Shown piece by piece: positions 36,187-44,824 of a stretch of DNA of 64,000 bases (position 1 is its first letter; each line of letters starts with the position of its first letter). The translations under genes and the position numbers were made by a program. Where the stretch lies: assembly GCA_034420475.1 (NCBI GenBank), contig DAOULH010000081.1:4242-68241 (forward strand), in the 5' to 3' direction. The notes below the pieces were generated by a model. The model was not told where the DNA came from and did not search any database. It was given only the letters and a program-made list of their open reading frames with translations. This DNA is from Bin87 sp034420475. GTDB lineage: Bacteria > Chloroflexota > Dehalococcoidia > Lucifugimonadales > UBA3495.

Positions 36187-37428
36187 GTGGCTACCAACGT
36201 CGTCATGCCCCAGATGGGATACGATATGCGGGAAGGCACCGTCGTCCGCTGGTACAAGCAGGAGGGCGAGACCGTCGACCGCGGCGAGGTGATTGCCGAC
36301 ATCGAGACCGACAAGGCCACGGTCGAATTCGAGGCCTACACCGGCGGCGTCCTGGGGCGCATTGTCGCCGAGGCCGGGGTTGCTGTCCCGGTCGGTGAGT
36401 TGATCGCCATCATCACCGAGCCCGGCGAATCGGTTCCTGAAGTCGCCGCGCCGGCTCCCGGTCCGGCTCAAGCGGCTCCGGCCGCCCCTCCGCCGGCTCC
36501 GGCGGCGGCGGAACCTGAGCCTCCCGCCGCTCCTGCCCCTGCATCCGATGGAGGGGTCCGCGCGTCTCCCATCGCCCGCCGCCTGGCGCGTGAGCGTGGC
36601 ATTGACCTGTCGCTGGTCACGGGCACCGGGCCTAACGGCCGCATCACCGAGCGCGACGTGGAAAACTACCAGGCCCCAGCCGCGGCCGCCGAACCCGCCC
36701 CTGCTCCCGCGCCCGCAGTTACCGCGGAGCCCGTTGCTGCCCCCGCCGATTCGCGCGTCGAACTCAGCCGCATGCGGCAGACCATCGCCCGGGTTACCTC
36801 GGACAGCAAATCCACCGCGCCGCACTTCTACGTCACTGCCGAGATTGACATGGGCCAGGCCATGGCGCTGCGCCGTGATGTGAACGACGCCTCAGATCCC
36901 GAAAACCGGGTCAGCGTCAACGACCTGATGGTCAAGGCCTGCGCCCTGGCCCTGGCCAAGCACCCCAAGTTCAATTCCTTTTACCGGGGTGACCACCTGG
37001 AAGTCCACGGGGCGATGAACATCGGCATCGCCATTGCCCTGGAATCCGGTTTGATCCTGCCCGGCGTCAGCAACTGCGAGAGCAAGAGCCTGCTCCAGAT
37101 CGCCGCCGCCACCAAGGACCTCATCGCCCGCGCCAACAGCGGCACCCTGCGCAACGAGGAGTACAGCAGCACGACCTTCAGCATCAGCAACATGGGCATG
37201 TTCGACGTTGAGAGCTTCACCGCCATAATCTACCCGCCCCACGCGGCCATTCTGGCCGTGGGCAGTGTCAAGCAGCAGCCCGTCGTCCGCGACGGTGAGC
37301 TGACCGTCGGCACCATGATGAAGGCCACCCTGTCCACCGATCACCGCGTGGCCGACGGCGCCGAAGCGGCTCAGTTTCTCATGGAAATCAAGCGGGTCCT
37401 CGAAAACCCGGTCAGCCTGCTGCTCTAA
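36187..37428 (+). CDS. dihydrolipoamide acyltransferase (E2)
   Basis: A 413-residue E2 core protein. An N-terminal lipoyl domain carries the lipoylated lysine in IETDKATVEFE (about residue 43). An Ala/Pro-rich hinge, the peripheral subunit-binding domain (ASPIARRLARERGIDLSLVTGTGPNGRITERDV) and a second hinge follow. The C-terminal catalytic domain ends with the STDHRVADG active site. There is one lipoyl domain only. The start is GTG 36187 with AGGAGAA upstream. It completes the dehydrogenase operon. Confidence 0.94.
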   Translation: MATNVVMPQMGYDMREGTVVRWYKQEGETVDRGEVIADIETDKATVEFEAYTGGVLGRIVAEAGVAVPVGELIAIITEPGESVPEVAAPAPGPAQAAPAAPPPAPAAAEPEPPAAPAPASDGGVRASPIARRLARERGIDLSLVTGTGPNGRITERDVENYQAPAAAAEPAPAPAPAVTAEPVAAPADSRVELSRMRQTIARVTSDSKSTAPHFYVTAEIDMGQAMALRRDVNDASDPENRVSVNDLMVKACALALAKHPKFNSFYRGDHLEVHGAMNIGIAIALESGLILPGVSNCESKSLLQIAAATKDLIARANSGTLRNEEYSSTTFSISNMGMFDVESFTAIIYPPHAAILAVGSVKQQPVVRDGELTVGTMMKATLSTDHRVADGAEAAQFLMEIKRVLENPVSLLL

Positions 37429-37457
37429 GTCCTCAGCCAACCCACGGAGCTTTAACC

Positions 37458-39098
37458 ATGCCCCAGATGACCGGCGGCCAGGCTGTGGTCGCGTCCCTGC
37501 ACGCCCAGGGTGTCGACACCGTTTTCGGCATCATATCCGTCCACACCCTCGACCTGTTCGATGCGCTGTTTGACCGGCAGGACGACGTGCGTTTCATCGG
37601 CGGCCGGCTCGAGTTGGGTTGCGGCTACATGGCCGACGGCTATTCCCGCGCTACCGGCAAACCGGGGGTGATCCTGACCAGCACCGGCCCGGGCGCTGCC
37701 GATTCGGTCGGCGCAATGGGAGAGGCCTATTTCTCCGCCTCCTCCATCCTCCAGGTCACCACCAACGTCGAAGCCGAGTTTGTTGGCAGCGGCAAAATGG
37801 CTACCCATGAGACCAAGGACCAGTTGGGCATGTTCGCCGCCGTCACCGACTGGAACGCCCGAATCGACCAGATCGAGTCCATCCCGGACCACTTCGTCGA
37901 GGCGTTCGTCCGGTTCGGCGAGCGGCGTCCCCGCCCCATCGAGCTTGAGGTGCCCACCGACCTCCTCGGCCAGAATGCCGAGGTCGAGGTGCTCCGGCCT
38001 CGCCAGCCCGACGTGCCCCAGGGCGACCCGGTCCAGGTGGAACGGGCCTGGAACTTGATTCGCAACGCCAAACGCCCGGTGATCTTTCTTGGCGAGGAGA
38101 TCCATACCACCGGCGGCGCGGATGACATAATCCGCCTGGCGGAGCAAATCGGCGCTCCCGTCGTCACCGGCGACGGCGCCAAGGGCACCTTCCCCGAAAG
38201 CCATCCGCTGTCCCTGGGCATGGCGCTCGGCAACCGCATCTGGGGCCAGAACCCCGTGCTGGAGTGGATGGGTGACTGCGACGTCGCGCTGGTGCTGGGT
38301 AGCAATCTTCCCTATCGCTCGACTTCCGGGGTCGGCGTCAAGCTCCCGGAGAAGATCATCCACGTTCTCCTCGACGGCGATTACATCGGCAAGAACTACG
38401 AAACCGAAGTTGGCATCGCCGCCAACAGCGGCGCCGTAGTGCGCCAGTTCCTCAGCGCCGCCGGCGACGCCGACCTCGGGACCGGCGACGATTACCGCAA
38501 GGAAATCGCCGACCTCAAGGCCGGCATCTATTCCGGCTTGCAGGATCAGTGGGGTCCTGAGTTGCGCGCTTGGGAATCGATCCGCTCCGTTATCCCCGAC
38601 GACACAATTTTCTCCCTTGATGCCACGGTCCCGGCCAACCGCGCGGTCCGCTGCCTGCAGATGGACCGGCCCCGCAGCTACATGTACCCCCACGGCTGGG
38701 CAGGACTGGGCTTCGCCTTCCCCGCCTCCATGGGCGCCAAGGTCGGCCGGCCCGATAGCCCCGTAATCTGCGTATCCGGAGATGGTGGCTTCCAGTACAA
38801 CGCCCAGGAACTCGGCACCGCCGTCCAGTACGGCATCAACCCCATCGTAATGGTCTTCAACGACAACGCGTGGGGCGTCCTCAAAGGCTATCAACGTGAT
38901 CGCGGAAGTCGACAGATGGCGACGGACTTGGTCAACCCCGACTTCATGAAACTCGCGGACGCTTACGGCATCGGCGGCACCCAGGTCCGCAACGTTTCCG
39001 AAATGACCCGCGCCGTCCAGGACGCCGTAACCGCCGACCGCATCCATCTCATCGAGGTCGTCATGCCCGACGGCTTCCCCGCCTTCTGCAGGAGTTAG
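37458..39098 (+). CDS. ThDP-binding enzyme, acetolactate synthase large-subunit-like
   Basis: A 546-residue ThDP enzyme 29 nt after E2. The Pyr domain has VDTVFGIISVHTLDLFDAL and the activating glutamate in GGRLELGCGYMADGYSRATGKPG; the PP domain has SGDGGFQYNAQELGTAVQYG...FNDNAWG. The middle domain contains PVIFLGEEI. FAD-binding residues typical of true AHAS are not obvious, so a decarboxylase or lyase of unknown substrate is as likely as acetolactate synthase. Together with 5445 and 62037 it is one of three ThDP-decarboxylase-fold genes in the window. Confidence 0.85.
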   Translation: MPQMTGGQAVVASLHAQGVDTVFGIISVHTLDLFDALFDRQDDVRFIGGRLELGCGYMADGYSRATGKPGVILTSTGPGAADSVGAMGEAYFSASSILQVTTNVEAEFVGSGKMATHETKDQLGMFAAVTDWNARIDQIESIPDHFVEAFVRFGERRPRPIELEVPTDLLGQNAEVEVLRPRQPDVPQGDPVQVERAWNLIRNAKRPVIFLGEEIHTTGGADDIIRLAEQIGAPVVTGDGAKGTFPESHPLSLGMALGNRIWGQNPVLEWMGDCDVALVLGSNLPYRSTSGVGVKLPEKIIHVLLDGDYIGKNYETEVGIAANSGAVVRQFLSAAGDADLGTGDDYRKEIADLKAGIYSGLQDQWGPELRAWESIRSVIPDDTIFSLDATVPANRAVRCLQMDRPRSYMYPHGWAGLGFAFPASMGAKVGRPDSPVICVSGDGGFQYNAQELGTAVQYGINPIVMVFNDNAWGVLKGYQRDRGSRQMATDLVNPDFMKLADAYGIGGTQVRNVSEMTRAVQDAVTADRIHLIEVVMPDGFPAFCRS

Positions 39099-39101
39099 CC
39101 A

Positions 39102-39896
39102 ATGTCCACCGACCACAGCCGTCACACCGAAACGGTTCGCGAACAATTTCGCATCCAGTCCTCCCGATTCGAGCAGTCAATCGGCGGTCAAGGCAACCGC
39201 GCGATTGGACCGTGGATCATCGATACCCTCGGCCTCATCGGATCTGAGACCGTTTTGGATGTCGCCACCGGCACGGGTCTTCTGGCACGGGATCTGTCCC
39301 CTTGCGTTTCTCACGTCACAGGCATCGACGTGACGCCCGAAATGCTCGCACAAGCCCGTCAGATCGCCGCCGACTCCGGTTTTGCCAACCTTACCTTCGA
39401 TGAGGGCGACGCCACTTCACTGCCTTATCCCGACGATTCCTTCGATCTGGTCATCAGCCGTATCGCCGTACACCACTTTGAAGACCCCGAAGTCGAACTG
39501 GGCGAAATGCACCGCGTCTGCAAACCAAACGGCAGGGTCACCATAGTTGACATTACAGTCTCCGACGACCCTGCCATTGCCTACGCTCACAACCGGCTGG
39601 AGCGTTTGCGGGATCCGTCGCATACCACCGCTTTCTGCCTGACTGACCTGAGCGCCCTGGCGCAGCGCTCCGGGCTCAGAGTCGTCACCACCAGCGAAAA
39701 CAAAGCTGTGCGTGACCTCGATGAGTGGATGGACGTGACTGCCACCGGCGACGACGTCCGGGCCACCATTCATCATGCGTTTGAGGAAGAAATCGTCGGG
39801 GGTGCGCTCACCGGGATGCTGGCCCACCGCGAAGAGGGTCGCCTTAAGTTCGTCCATCATTGGGCTGTCCTCGTCTGTGAGCTGAGCCCCAACTGA
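39102..39896 (+). CDS. class I SAM-dependent methyltransferase (UbiE/Methyltransf_11-like)
   Basis: A 264-residue methyltransferase 3 nt after the ThDP gene. Motif I is VLDVATGTGLLARDL (about residues 47-61), followed by VTGIDVTPEMLAQARQ, FDEGDATSLPYPDDSFDLVISRIAVHHFEDP and the post-motif GRVTIVDITV. The layout is that of UbiE/COQ5-like small-molecule methyltransferases. Tight coupling to the upstream ThDP enzyme suggests a shared pathway, but the substrate is unknown. A terminator follows at 39925. Confidence 0.88.
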   Translation: MSTDHSRHTETVREQFRIQSSRFEQSIGGQGNRAIGPWIIDTLGLIGSETVLDVATGTGLLARDLSPCVSHVTGIDVTPEMLAQARQIAADSGFANLTFDEGDATSLPYPDDSFDLVISRIAVHHFEDPEVELGEMHRVCKPNGRVTIVDITVSDDPAIAYAHNRLERLRDPSHTTAFCLTDLSALAQRSGLRVVTTSENKAVRDLDEWMDVTATGDDVRATIHHAFEEEIVGGALTGMLAHREEGRLKFVHHWAVLVCELSPN

Positions 39897-39924
39897 TTCC
39901 AACGTCCGAAAACTCTTACTGAAC

Positions 39925-39952
39925 GGCCGCCCGCTAAATTGGGCGGCCTTTT
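39925..39952 (+). terminator. rho-independent terminator
   Basis: GGCCGCCC (39925-39932), an 8-nt loop and GGGCGGCC (39941-39948) form a perfect 8-bp stem followed by TTTT. It closes the dehydrogenase/ThDP/methyltransferase transcript before the ThyX-like gene. Confidence 0.85.
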
Positions 39953-39998
39953 CGATAGTAGTTACAATGCGCTCCAGATTAGGAGATTCTTCAATCAT

Positions 39999-41423
39999 AT
40001 GCAGCAACCACCCGACCAGCAGCCGGCCAATCGCCGGCGCATCTACCCCCTTTCGCCTCGCGATCTTACCGAGGAGCAAATCGCGGTAACCTTCGCGATG
40101 ACCTCCCGCCGGCCCGAGCCCTTCGACGAAATCGCCACTCAGGTCAGCGCCGAGCGCGCCGCCGACTTCAACGAGCGCTGGGTAGTCGGCTACGGCTATG
40201 CGTCCGTGGCCGAGCACGCGATACTTCACCTGGCCGTGGAGAACATTTCCCGCCTGGCCTGCGACACCCTCGAGGACAACCGCCTCGCCTCGTACACCGA
40301 GAAGTCTTCCCGCTATCAAATCATCGACCCCGGGAGTTTCCACATCCCGTCGGAGCTGGACAATCTTCCCGCTCTTCGGGCCGAGTACGTTTCCGTTTGC
40401 CGTGCGTTGTTTGCCGCCTACTCCCGGCTCATCGACGGCGTCATGTCCCATCTGCGGTCCCGCCAGCCCCGGCGGGATGGCGAGCGCGATTCCGCTTACG
40501 ACCTGCGGTTGCGCCGCCAGGCCACCGATGCCTGCCGCGCCGTCCTGCCGGCGTCCACTCTAACCAACGTGGGCGTCACCGCCAATGCCCGCACGCTCGA
40601 GCACGCCATCAGCAAGTTGATGTCCTCGGACTTGGCCGAGGAGCGCGATGTGGGCTCAGAGTTGCGCGAACAGGGCCGTTCGATCACCCCTACCCTCGTC
40701 AAGTACGCCAACCACAACCCCTACCTTGCCGGACACCGGCGGGTACGTGCTGCTGAGGATGAACCGGCGCCCGACACCGCTCCGGTATCCGTCAGGCTGC
40801 TCGATTACGACCGCGACGCCACGCGCAAGCTCGCGGCCGCCCTGCTGTTTCGGCGGGGCGGCGACTATGGCCACGCTCTCGCCTTGTCCGAAGCCATGAC
40901 CGAAACGCAGCGCATCCAGATGATCGACGGCGCAGTCCGGGACATCGGCCCGCACGATGCCCCGCCCCGCGAGTTCGAGCTGGCCGGCTACACCTTCGAG
41001 TTCGTCTTCGACTACGGCGCCATGCGGGAATTCCGTCGCCACCGGATGCAGACCTGCCTCGGGCAGCCGCTGACCGTCGCCAACGGCTGCGATACGCCTC
41101 CCTTGGTCAAAGAATCCGGCCTGACCGGGGTATTCGAGCCGGCCGTTGCGCAGTCGGAACGGCTGTATGCGGCGCTGGCCGGCGAGCACCGCGCATTGGC
41201 CCAGTACGCCGTGACCCACGCCCACCGCCAGCGGGTCCTGTCGCGGATGAACCTCCGCGAGTGCTACCACTTGTTCAAGCTGCGGAGCTCCCGCCAGGCC
41301 CACCGGTCCATCCGTGAGCCTATCCTGGAGGCCATGCGCCTTGCCGTTGCGACGCAGCCGGAACTCTTTCGGCGCCTGCCCTTGCGCAACGCCCCGGACT
41401 GGTGGCCGTTCCCGGAACAGTGA
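39999..41423 (+). CDS. double-domain ThyX-like (FAD-dependent thymidylate synthase family) protein
   Basis: A 474-residue protein with two ThyX-like halves, about twice the ordinary ThyX length. The first half has YGYASVAEHAILHLAVENISRLACDTLEDNRLASYTEKSSRYQ, matching the ThyX core but with DNR in place of RHR. The second half has FDYGAMREFRRHRMQTCLGQPL, which keeps RHR but not the following serine. ThyX makes dTMP from dUMP with methylene-THF and FAD. Whether this version is active or a specialised homologue cannot be decided from the sequence. ATG 39999 is used; an upstream in-frame start at 39939 overlaps the terminator. Confidence 0.8.
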   Translation: MQQPPDQQPANRRRIYPLSPRDLTEEQIAVTFAMTSRRPEPFDEIATQVSAERAADFNERWVVGYGYASVAEHAILHLAVENISRLACDTLEDNRLASYTEKSSRYQIIDPGSFHIPSELDNLPALRAEYVSVCRALFAAYSRLIDGVMSHLRSRQPRRDGERDSAYDLRLRRQATDACRAVLPASTLTNVGVTANARTLEHAISKLMSSDLAEERDVGSELREQGRSITPTLVKYANHNPYLAGHRRVRAAEDEPAPDTAPVSVRLLDYDRDATRKLAAALLFRRGGDYGHALALSEAMTETQRIQMIDGAVRDIGPHDAPPREFELAGYTFEFVFDYGAMREFRRHRMQTCLGQPLTVANGCDTPPLVKESGLTGVFEPAVAQSERLYAALAGEHRALAQYAVTHAHRQRVLSRMNLRECYHLFKLRSSRQAHRSIREPILEAMRLAVATQPELFRRLPLRNAPDWWPFPEQ

Positions 41424-41434
41424 CCCGGCCGTCG

Positions 41435-41587
41435 CTACGGATCCGAACAGTCCCTGGTAAATCCGCAGTTGCGGCAGATGATCTTGCAACTGCGTTCGTA
41501 CATGCGGTTGCCGCAGATCTCGCAGTCCAGTCCGTCGTCACGTCGCGGAGGGCGGGGAGTTTGAGGTACGGTGCGCTGGCCGGTCAT
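41435..41587 (-). CDS. 50-residue zinc-ribbon protein in the sigma-factor operon
   Basis: A short reverse-strand gene. ATG 41587 is preceded by GGAGGTGAT, an ideal ribosome site, and TAG is at 41437-41435. After a Pro/Arg-rich start, the protein has CEICGNRMYERSCKIICRNCG and ends TRDCSDP, so six cysteines include two CxxC knuckles fitting a zinc ribbon. It lies 6 nt behind the anti-sigma gene and is evidently co-transcribed with it. No family name can be given with certainty; a DNA/RNA- or protein-binding zinc knuckle is the natural guess. Confidence 0.75.
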   Translation of the reverse strand: MTGQRTVPQTPRPPRRDDGLDCEICGNRMYERSCKIICRNCGFTRDCSDP

Positions 41588-41593
41588 GTGTTA

Positions 41594-42694
41594 TCACCTC
41601 CCTCTCCAGATTGACGGCGGCACCGGCGGCCCGCTGATGATGCGCGCGCTCAGAAACTTCTCCCCCGTGGGCACCGTCGGGCCGTGCCGTTCGTCCGGCA
41701 GCAACGCCACCTCGTTGAACCCGAACACCGATTCGTCCAGTTCCAGGTCCTTGACGCCGCTTCCGTCATCCTCATTCACCACGATGCGGTCGATCAACAT
41801 CCGCTGGTCATTGCGAACCAGCCAGATCTGGTAGGTATCTGCCGGCATCCCGGAAACCATCAGGACACCCCGTTTGCCGGAAGGATGCAGCATCAGCAGC
41901 CCGTGGGCCGTCGGTTCCGTTCCCAAAGGTGACGTCATCGGAAGCTTTTCCGTCTCCGGCTGCGCCGAAAGCACGGTGGCCTGGACCATGTCCGCCATTT
42001 CCTTCTTCACCAGGTCCACCGACTCTGACCCATCGTCGGCTTGCGCCGAAACCTGCGATGAACCGGCCGCCCGGCTGATGTTCGGGGTCAGGTTCGCCGA
42101 AGCCACCGTCCGGCTCATCTTGACCTCATGCTCGGTCGCCGTCGCTGGCTGTAGGGAGCGCACCTCTGTCGGCTCGGGCTGCGTCAACCCGTCCGCCGGC
42201 TTCAACGCGGCCACTGCCGCGCTCGCCGACGCCAGCGCAACCGTTTCGTGCCGTGTCGCCATTTCCTCTTGCGCCGCCGTCAGGCTGTCGATTTCCTGCT
42301 GCTGCGAGATCATGAAACCCACCGAGGCGGCCAACAGCAGGCTCAACGTTCCCACCGCCGCCGGCGCGATCCAACGGCGCAATCGCTTCATCGACCAGCG
42401 CGGATCCGGATCAACGCGCCGTACCGTTTCCGAGCCGTTCCTGCGGCCGATGGAGTTGGCCAGCACGCGCTGCTTCAGGCCGGCTGGCAGCGGGGTCTCC
42501 GGGACTGCGGCCGTAAGCCTCGCCGCCGTCTCCTGGAACCCCAGCAAGACCTCTTGGCAGTGCGGGCACCGGATCACGTGGTGGAACACCGCCTGGAACT
42601 CGGCGTCGTCCAGCGCGTTGAGCGCAAAGGCGGCCAGCTCCCCTTCGGGATGCTCCGATCCGGCGTATATTTCGCCTGGATTGTCAGACCACAT
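41594..42694 (-). CDS. anti-sigma factor (RskA-like, zinc-binding N-terminus)
   Basis: A 366-residue membrane-anchored anti-sigma factor. The N-terminal ZAS-type domain has HxxxCxxC (HVIRCPHC, about residues 39-46) with ELAAFALNALDDAE before it. One membrane helix (PAAVGTLSLLLAASVGFMI) lies near residues 110-130. The extracytoplasmic part is a coiled stretch plus an RskA-type domain (GVLMVSGMPADTYQIWLVRNDQRMLIDRIVVNEDDGSG). It would hold the ECF sigma factor encoded just upstream, which it overlaps by 11 nt. Confidence 0.9.
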   Translation of the reverse strand: MWSDNPGEIYAGSEHPEGELAAFALNALDDAEFQAVFHHVIRCPHCQEVLLGFQETAARLTAAVPETPLPAGLKQRVLANSIGRRNGSETVRRVDPDPRWSMKRLRRWIAPAAVGTLSLLLAASVGFMISQQQEIDSLTAAQEEMATRHETVALASASAAVAALKPADGLTQPEPTEVRSLQPATATEHEVKMSRTVASANLTPNISRAAGSSQVSAQADDGSESVDLVKKEMADMVQATVLSAQPETEKLPMTSPLGTEPTAHGLLMLHPSGKRGVLMVSGMPADTYQIWLVRNDQRMLIDRIVVNEDDGSGVKDLELDESVFGFNEVALLPDERHGPTVPTGEKFLSARIISGPPVPPSIWRGR

Positions 42695-43259
42695 GAGCTT
42701 CCAACGCTGCCTTGAGCTTTTGCATGCCGAGACGCATCCGGGTTTTCACCGTCCCCAGTGGTATCCCCAACATGTTGGAGATCTCTGATTGGCTGTAGCC
42801 GTGCCAGGCTGAGAGGTACAACGGTCGGCTCTGCTCCTCGGGCAGGGTCAGCAGCGCCTCGCGCACCAGACTGGCGTCAAAACCGCGTTCCACCTGGCGT
42901 TCCACGCTGATCTTGGCGTCGGGTATCCGGTGCAGCGCGTCCATCTCCGGATAAACCGTGTGATCCGTGGTGCGCTTACGGGATCGGTACATGTCCACCA
43001 CCTTGTGGTGGGCTACGGACATGATCCAGGTGCTTGGCGCCGCCATTTCCGGCCGGTAGCTATCGGCTTTCAGCCAGATGTTGGAGAACACTTCCTGAAC
43101 GGCGTCTTCGGCCAGCGCCTCGTCTTTCAGGACCGATACTGCCAGCGAGAAAATCCGTTGAGCATAGCGGTCATAGATCTCTTCCAGGGCTTTTTCGTCG
43201 CTCGCGCCGACTGCGGTGATGCGTTGCGCGTCTTCACGATGTGGGTTATCTGACACCAC
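42684..43259 (-). CDS. ECF-type RNA polymerase sigma factor
   Basis: A 191-residue sigma-70 family ECF factor. Region 2 is IYDRYAQRIFSLAVSVLKDEALAEDAVQEVF...STWIMSVAHHKVVDMYR. Region 4 is LPEEQSRPLYLSAWHGYSQSEISNMLGIPLGTVKTRMRLGMQKL. It resembles the SigK-like group regulated by RskA-type anti-sigmas, which matches the adjacent gene. The start is GTG with TTGGAGGGGTG upstream. The operon is sigma, anti-sigma, zinc protein; it is probably autoregulated, though no promoter motif was confirmed. Confidence 0.92.
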   Translation of the reverse strand: MVSDNPHREDAQRITAVGASDEKALEEIYDRYAQRIFSLAVSVLKDEALAEDAVQEVFSNIWLKADSYRPEMAAPSTWIMSVAHHKVVDMYRSRKRTTDHTVYPEMDALHRIPDAKISVERQVERGFDASLVREALLTLPEEQSRPLYLSAWHGYSQSEISNMLGIPLGTVKTRMRLGMQKLKAALEAHVV

Positions 43260-43380
43260 CCCTCCAAAGTTATCAGGGGTTCAATAATGCCCGGTTATCC
43301 GTGTATACGTCCGGCCCGTCCGCCCGGATTGCTCAGATCGCAAATCGGTCGCGAGACCCGCGGAAATTGCATCTCTCGCG

Positions 43381-44742
43381 TTAAACCACCAGGCTGTCGA
43401 ATATGTCCTGGATATTCGGCAGGTTCTCCAGCGACCAGATCAGCTCCAGCGCCTGCTCGCATTGCTGCTCGGTGATCGTGGGGCTGGCCAGTCGCCGGAA
43501 CTTGGCGTCCACGTCAGCGTCGCTCAGGGGATTTTTCCCATGCCCCTTGGGGAAGCTGGTTTCCGCCACCTCGGTCTGCCCGTTGTTCTTGATCACCTCA
43601 ATGCGGCAGTTGTACTCGGCGGGATACCTCTCGGTGAACTCCGCGTTCTCGTCGATCCGCATCTTGTTGATGATCGCCCGCAGCGCCGGGTCCGCGATGC
43701 GGTCCGGCGCAAACGTGGCCGGAGTGACCTCGCCGTCCCGGAGGCCGACGGCCGCCAGGAACGGGATGCTGTGGTCGGCCGTTTCCCGAGTCTTGGGGTC
43801 CCACTTTTCGGGCTCGGTGGACGCGCTGCTCACCGCCGACCGATACGACTGGATCTTGATCGACGCAATGTCGCTCACGTCCACCCGGTCGTGGAGCTGG
43901 ATGGCCAGGTCTATGGGCGCCTGCGTGTGTATCTGTGACGGGTAGAACTTGAAGATCGTGTCCGTGATCCGGAAGGGAGCGTCGTCGCCGCCCATGGCGT
44001 CAAGCTCAATGGGATACCCGATAGCCTGCTCCCACAACCCCTTGCGCCCCTCGAAGGGCTCAAAGGGTCCGGTCATGCCCTCGGCCGCCAGCTGCGCCGC
44101 GAAGATGCCGGCCCGCGTTGCCGCCGCGGCCGCGCAGCCTTTCCACATCGACAACTCGCCCATCCGGGTCACGCGCAGGGGGACGTTGGGCACCACTGCC
44201 AGCGAAATGGCGTGGCCCATCTGCTCTTCGTCAAGCCCCAGGATCTTCCCGGCCGCGCAGGCCGCTCCGATCACGCTGAGGACGCCCTGGTCCCATTGGT
44301 TGTCCGGCACGTGGTCGGCGATGCGGCAGAATGCCTCGTAGGCCAGCGCAATCGCCGTTATGATCGTCCGCCCGTCCGCTTCGACGCTGTCCCCCACGGC
44401 CAGCGCCGCCGGGATCATGTCGCTGGGATGGCCGCCGCCGGGCGAGAAGTACGAGTCGTTGCAGTCCAGGTACCGCACCATGACCCCGTTGGCGAACCCG
44501 GCCATGTCCAGTGATGACCGGTCGTAAGTGCCCAGGATCCGCGCCGAGGTCTTGCTCGTCACGTCTCCGGCCAGCTTGCGGGCCACCTTGGCCGGCTCAC
44601 TCAGGTAGCCGCCGACGGCGCACCCCAGCGTATCGGCAACGGTGCGCTTGACTTGATGCACCACCTCGGGCGGCAGATCCTCGTAGGTGAGATTGCAAGC
44701 GTAGGAGCTCAACAGCTCGGTGGTGCGGTCCATATGCTCCAT
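43381..44742 (-). CDS. MmgE/PrpD family protein
   Basis: A 453-residue protein of the 2-methylcitrate dehydratase/cis-aconitate decarboxylase family. It begins with LSSYACNLTYEDLPPEVVHQVKRTVADTLGCAVGG and contains DCNDSYFSPGGGHPSDMIPAALA and ELSMWKGCAAAAATRAGIFAAQLAAEGMTGP, all family landmarks. Members dehydrate methylcitrate or isomerise related acids; no other methylcitrate-cycle gene is nearby, so the substrate is open. The start may be ATG 44742 or ATG 44733. Confidence 0.88.
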   Translation of the reverse strand: MEHMDRTTELLSSYACNLTYEDLPPEVVHQVKRTVADTLGCAVGGYLSEPAKVARKLAGDVTSKTSARILGTYDRSSLDMAGFANGVMVRYLDCNDSYFSPGGGHPSDMIPAALAVGDSVEADGRTIITAIALAYEAFCRIADHVPDNQWDQGVLSVIGAACAAGKILGLDEEQMGHAISLAVVPNVPLRVTRMGELSMWKGCAAAAATRAGIFAAQLAAEGMTGPFEPFEGRKGLWEQAIGYPIELDAMGGDDAPFRITDTIFKFYPSQIHTQAPIDLAIQLHDRVDVSDIASIKIQSYRSAVSSASTEPEKWDPKTRETADHSIPFLAAVGLRDGEVTPATFAPDRIADPALRAIINKMRIDENAEFTERYPAEYNCRIEVIKNNGQTEVAETSFPKGHGKNPLSDADVDAKFRRLASPTITEQQCEQALELIWSLENLPNIQDIFDSLVV

Positions 44743-44824
44743 ACCTCTCTTCTTCGCGTGTGCCGGCCGAACCGATGCGAACCATTTTACAGTCCGCCGG
44801 CCCGTGATCGCCCCTGACCGCCGT

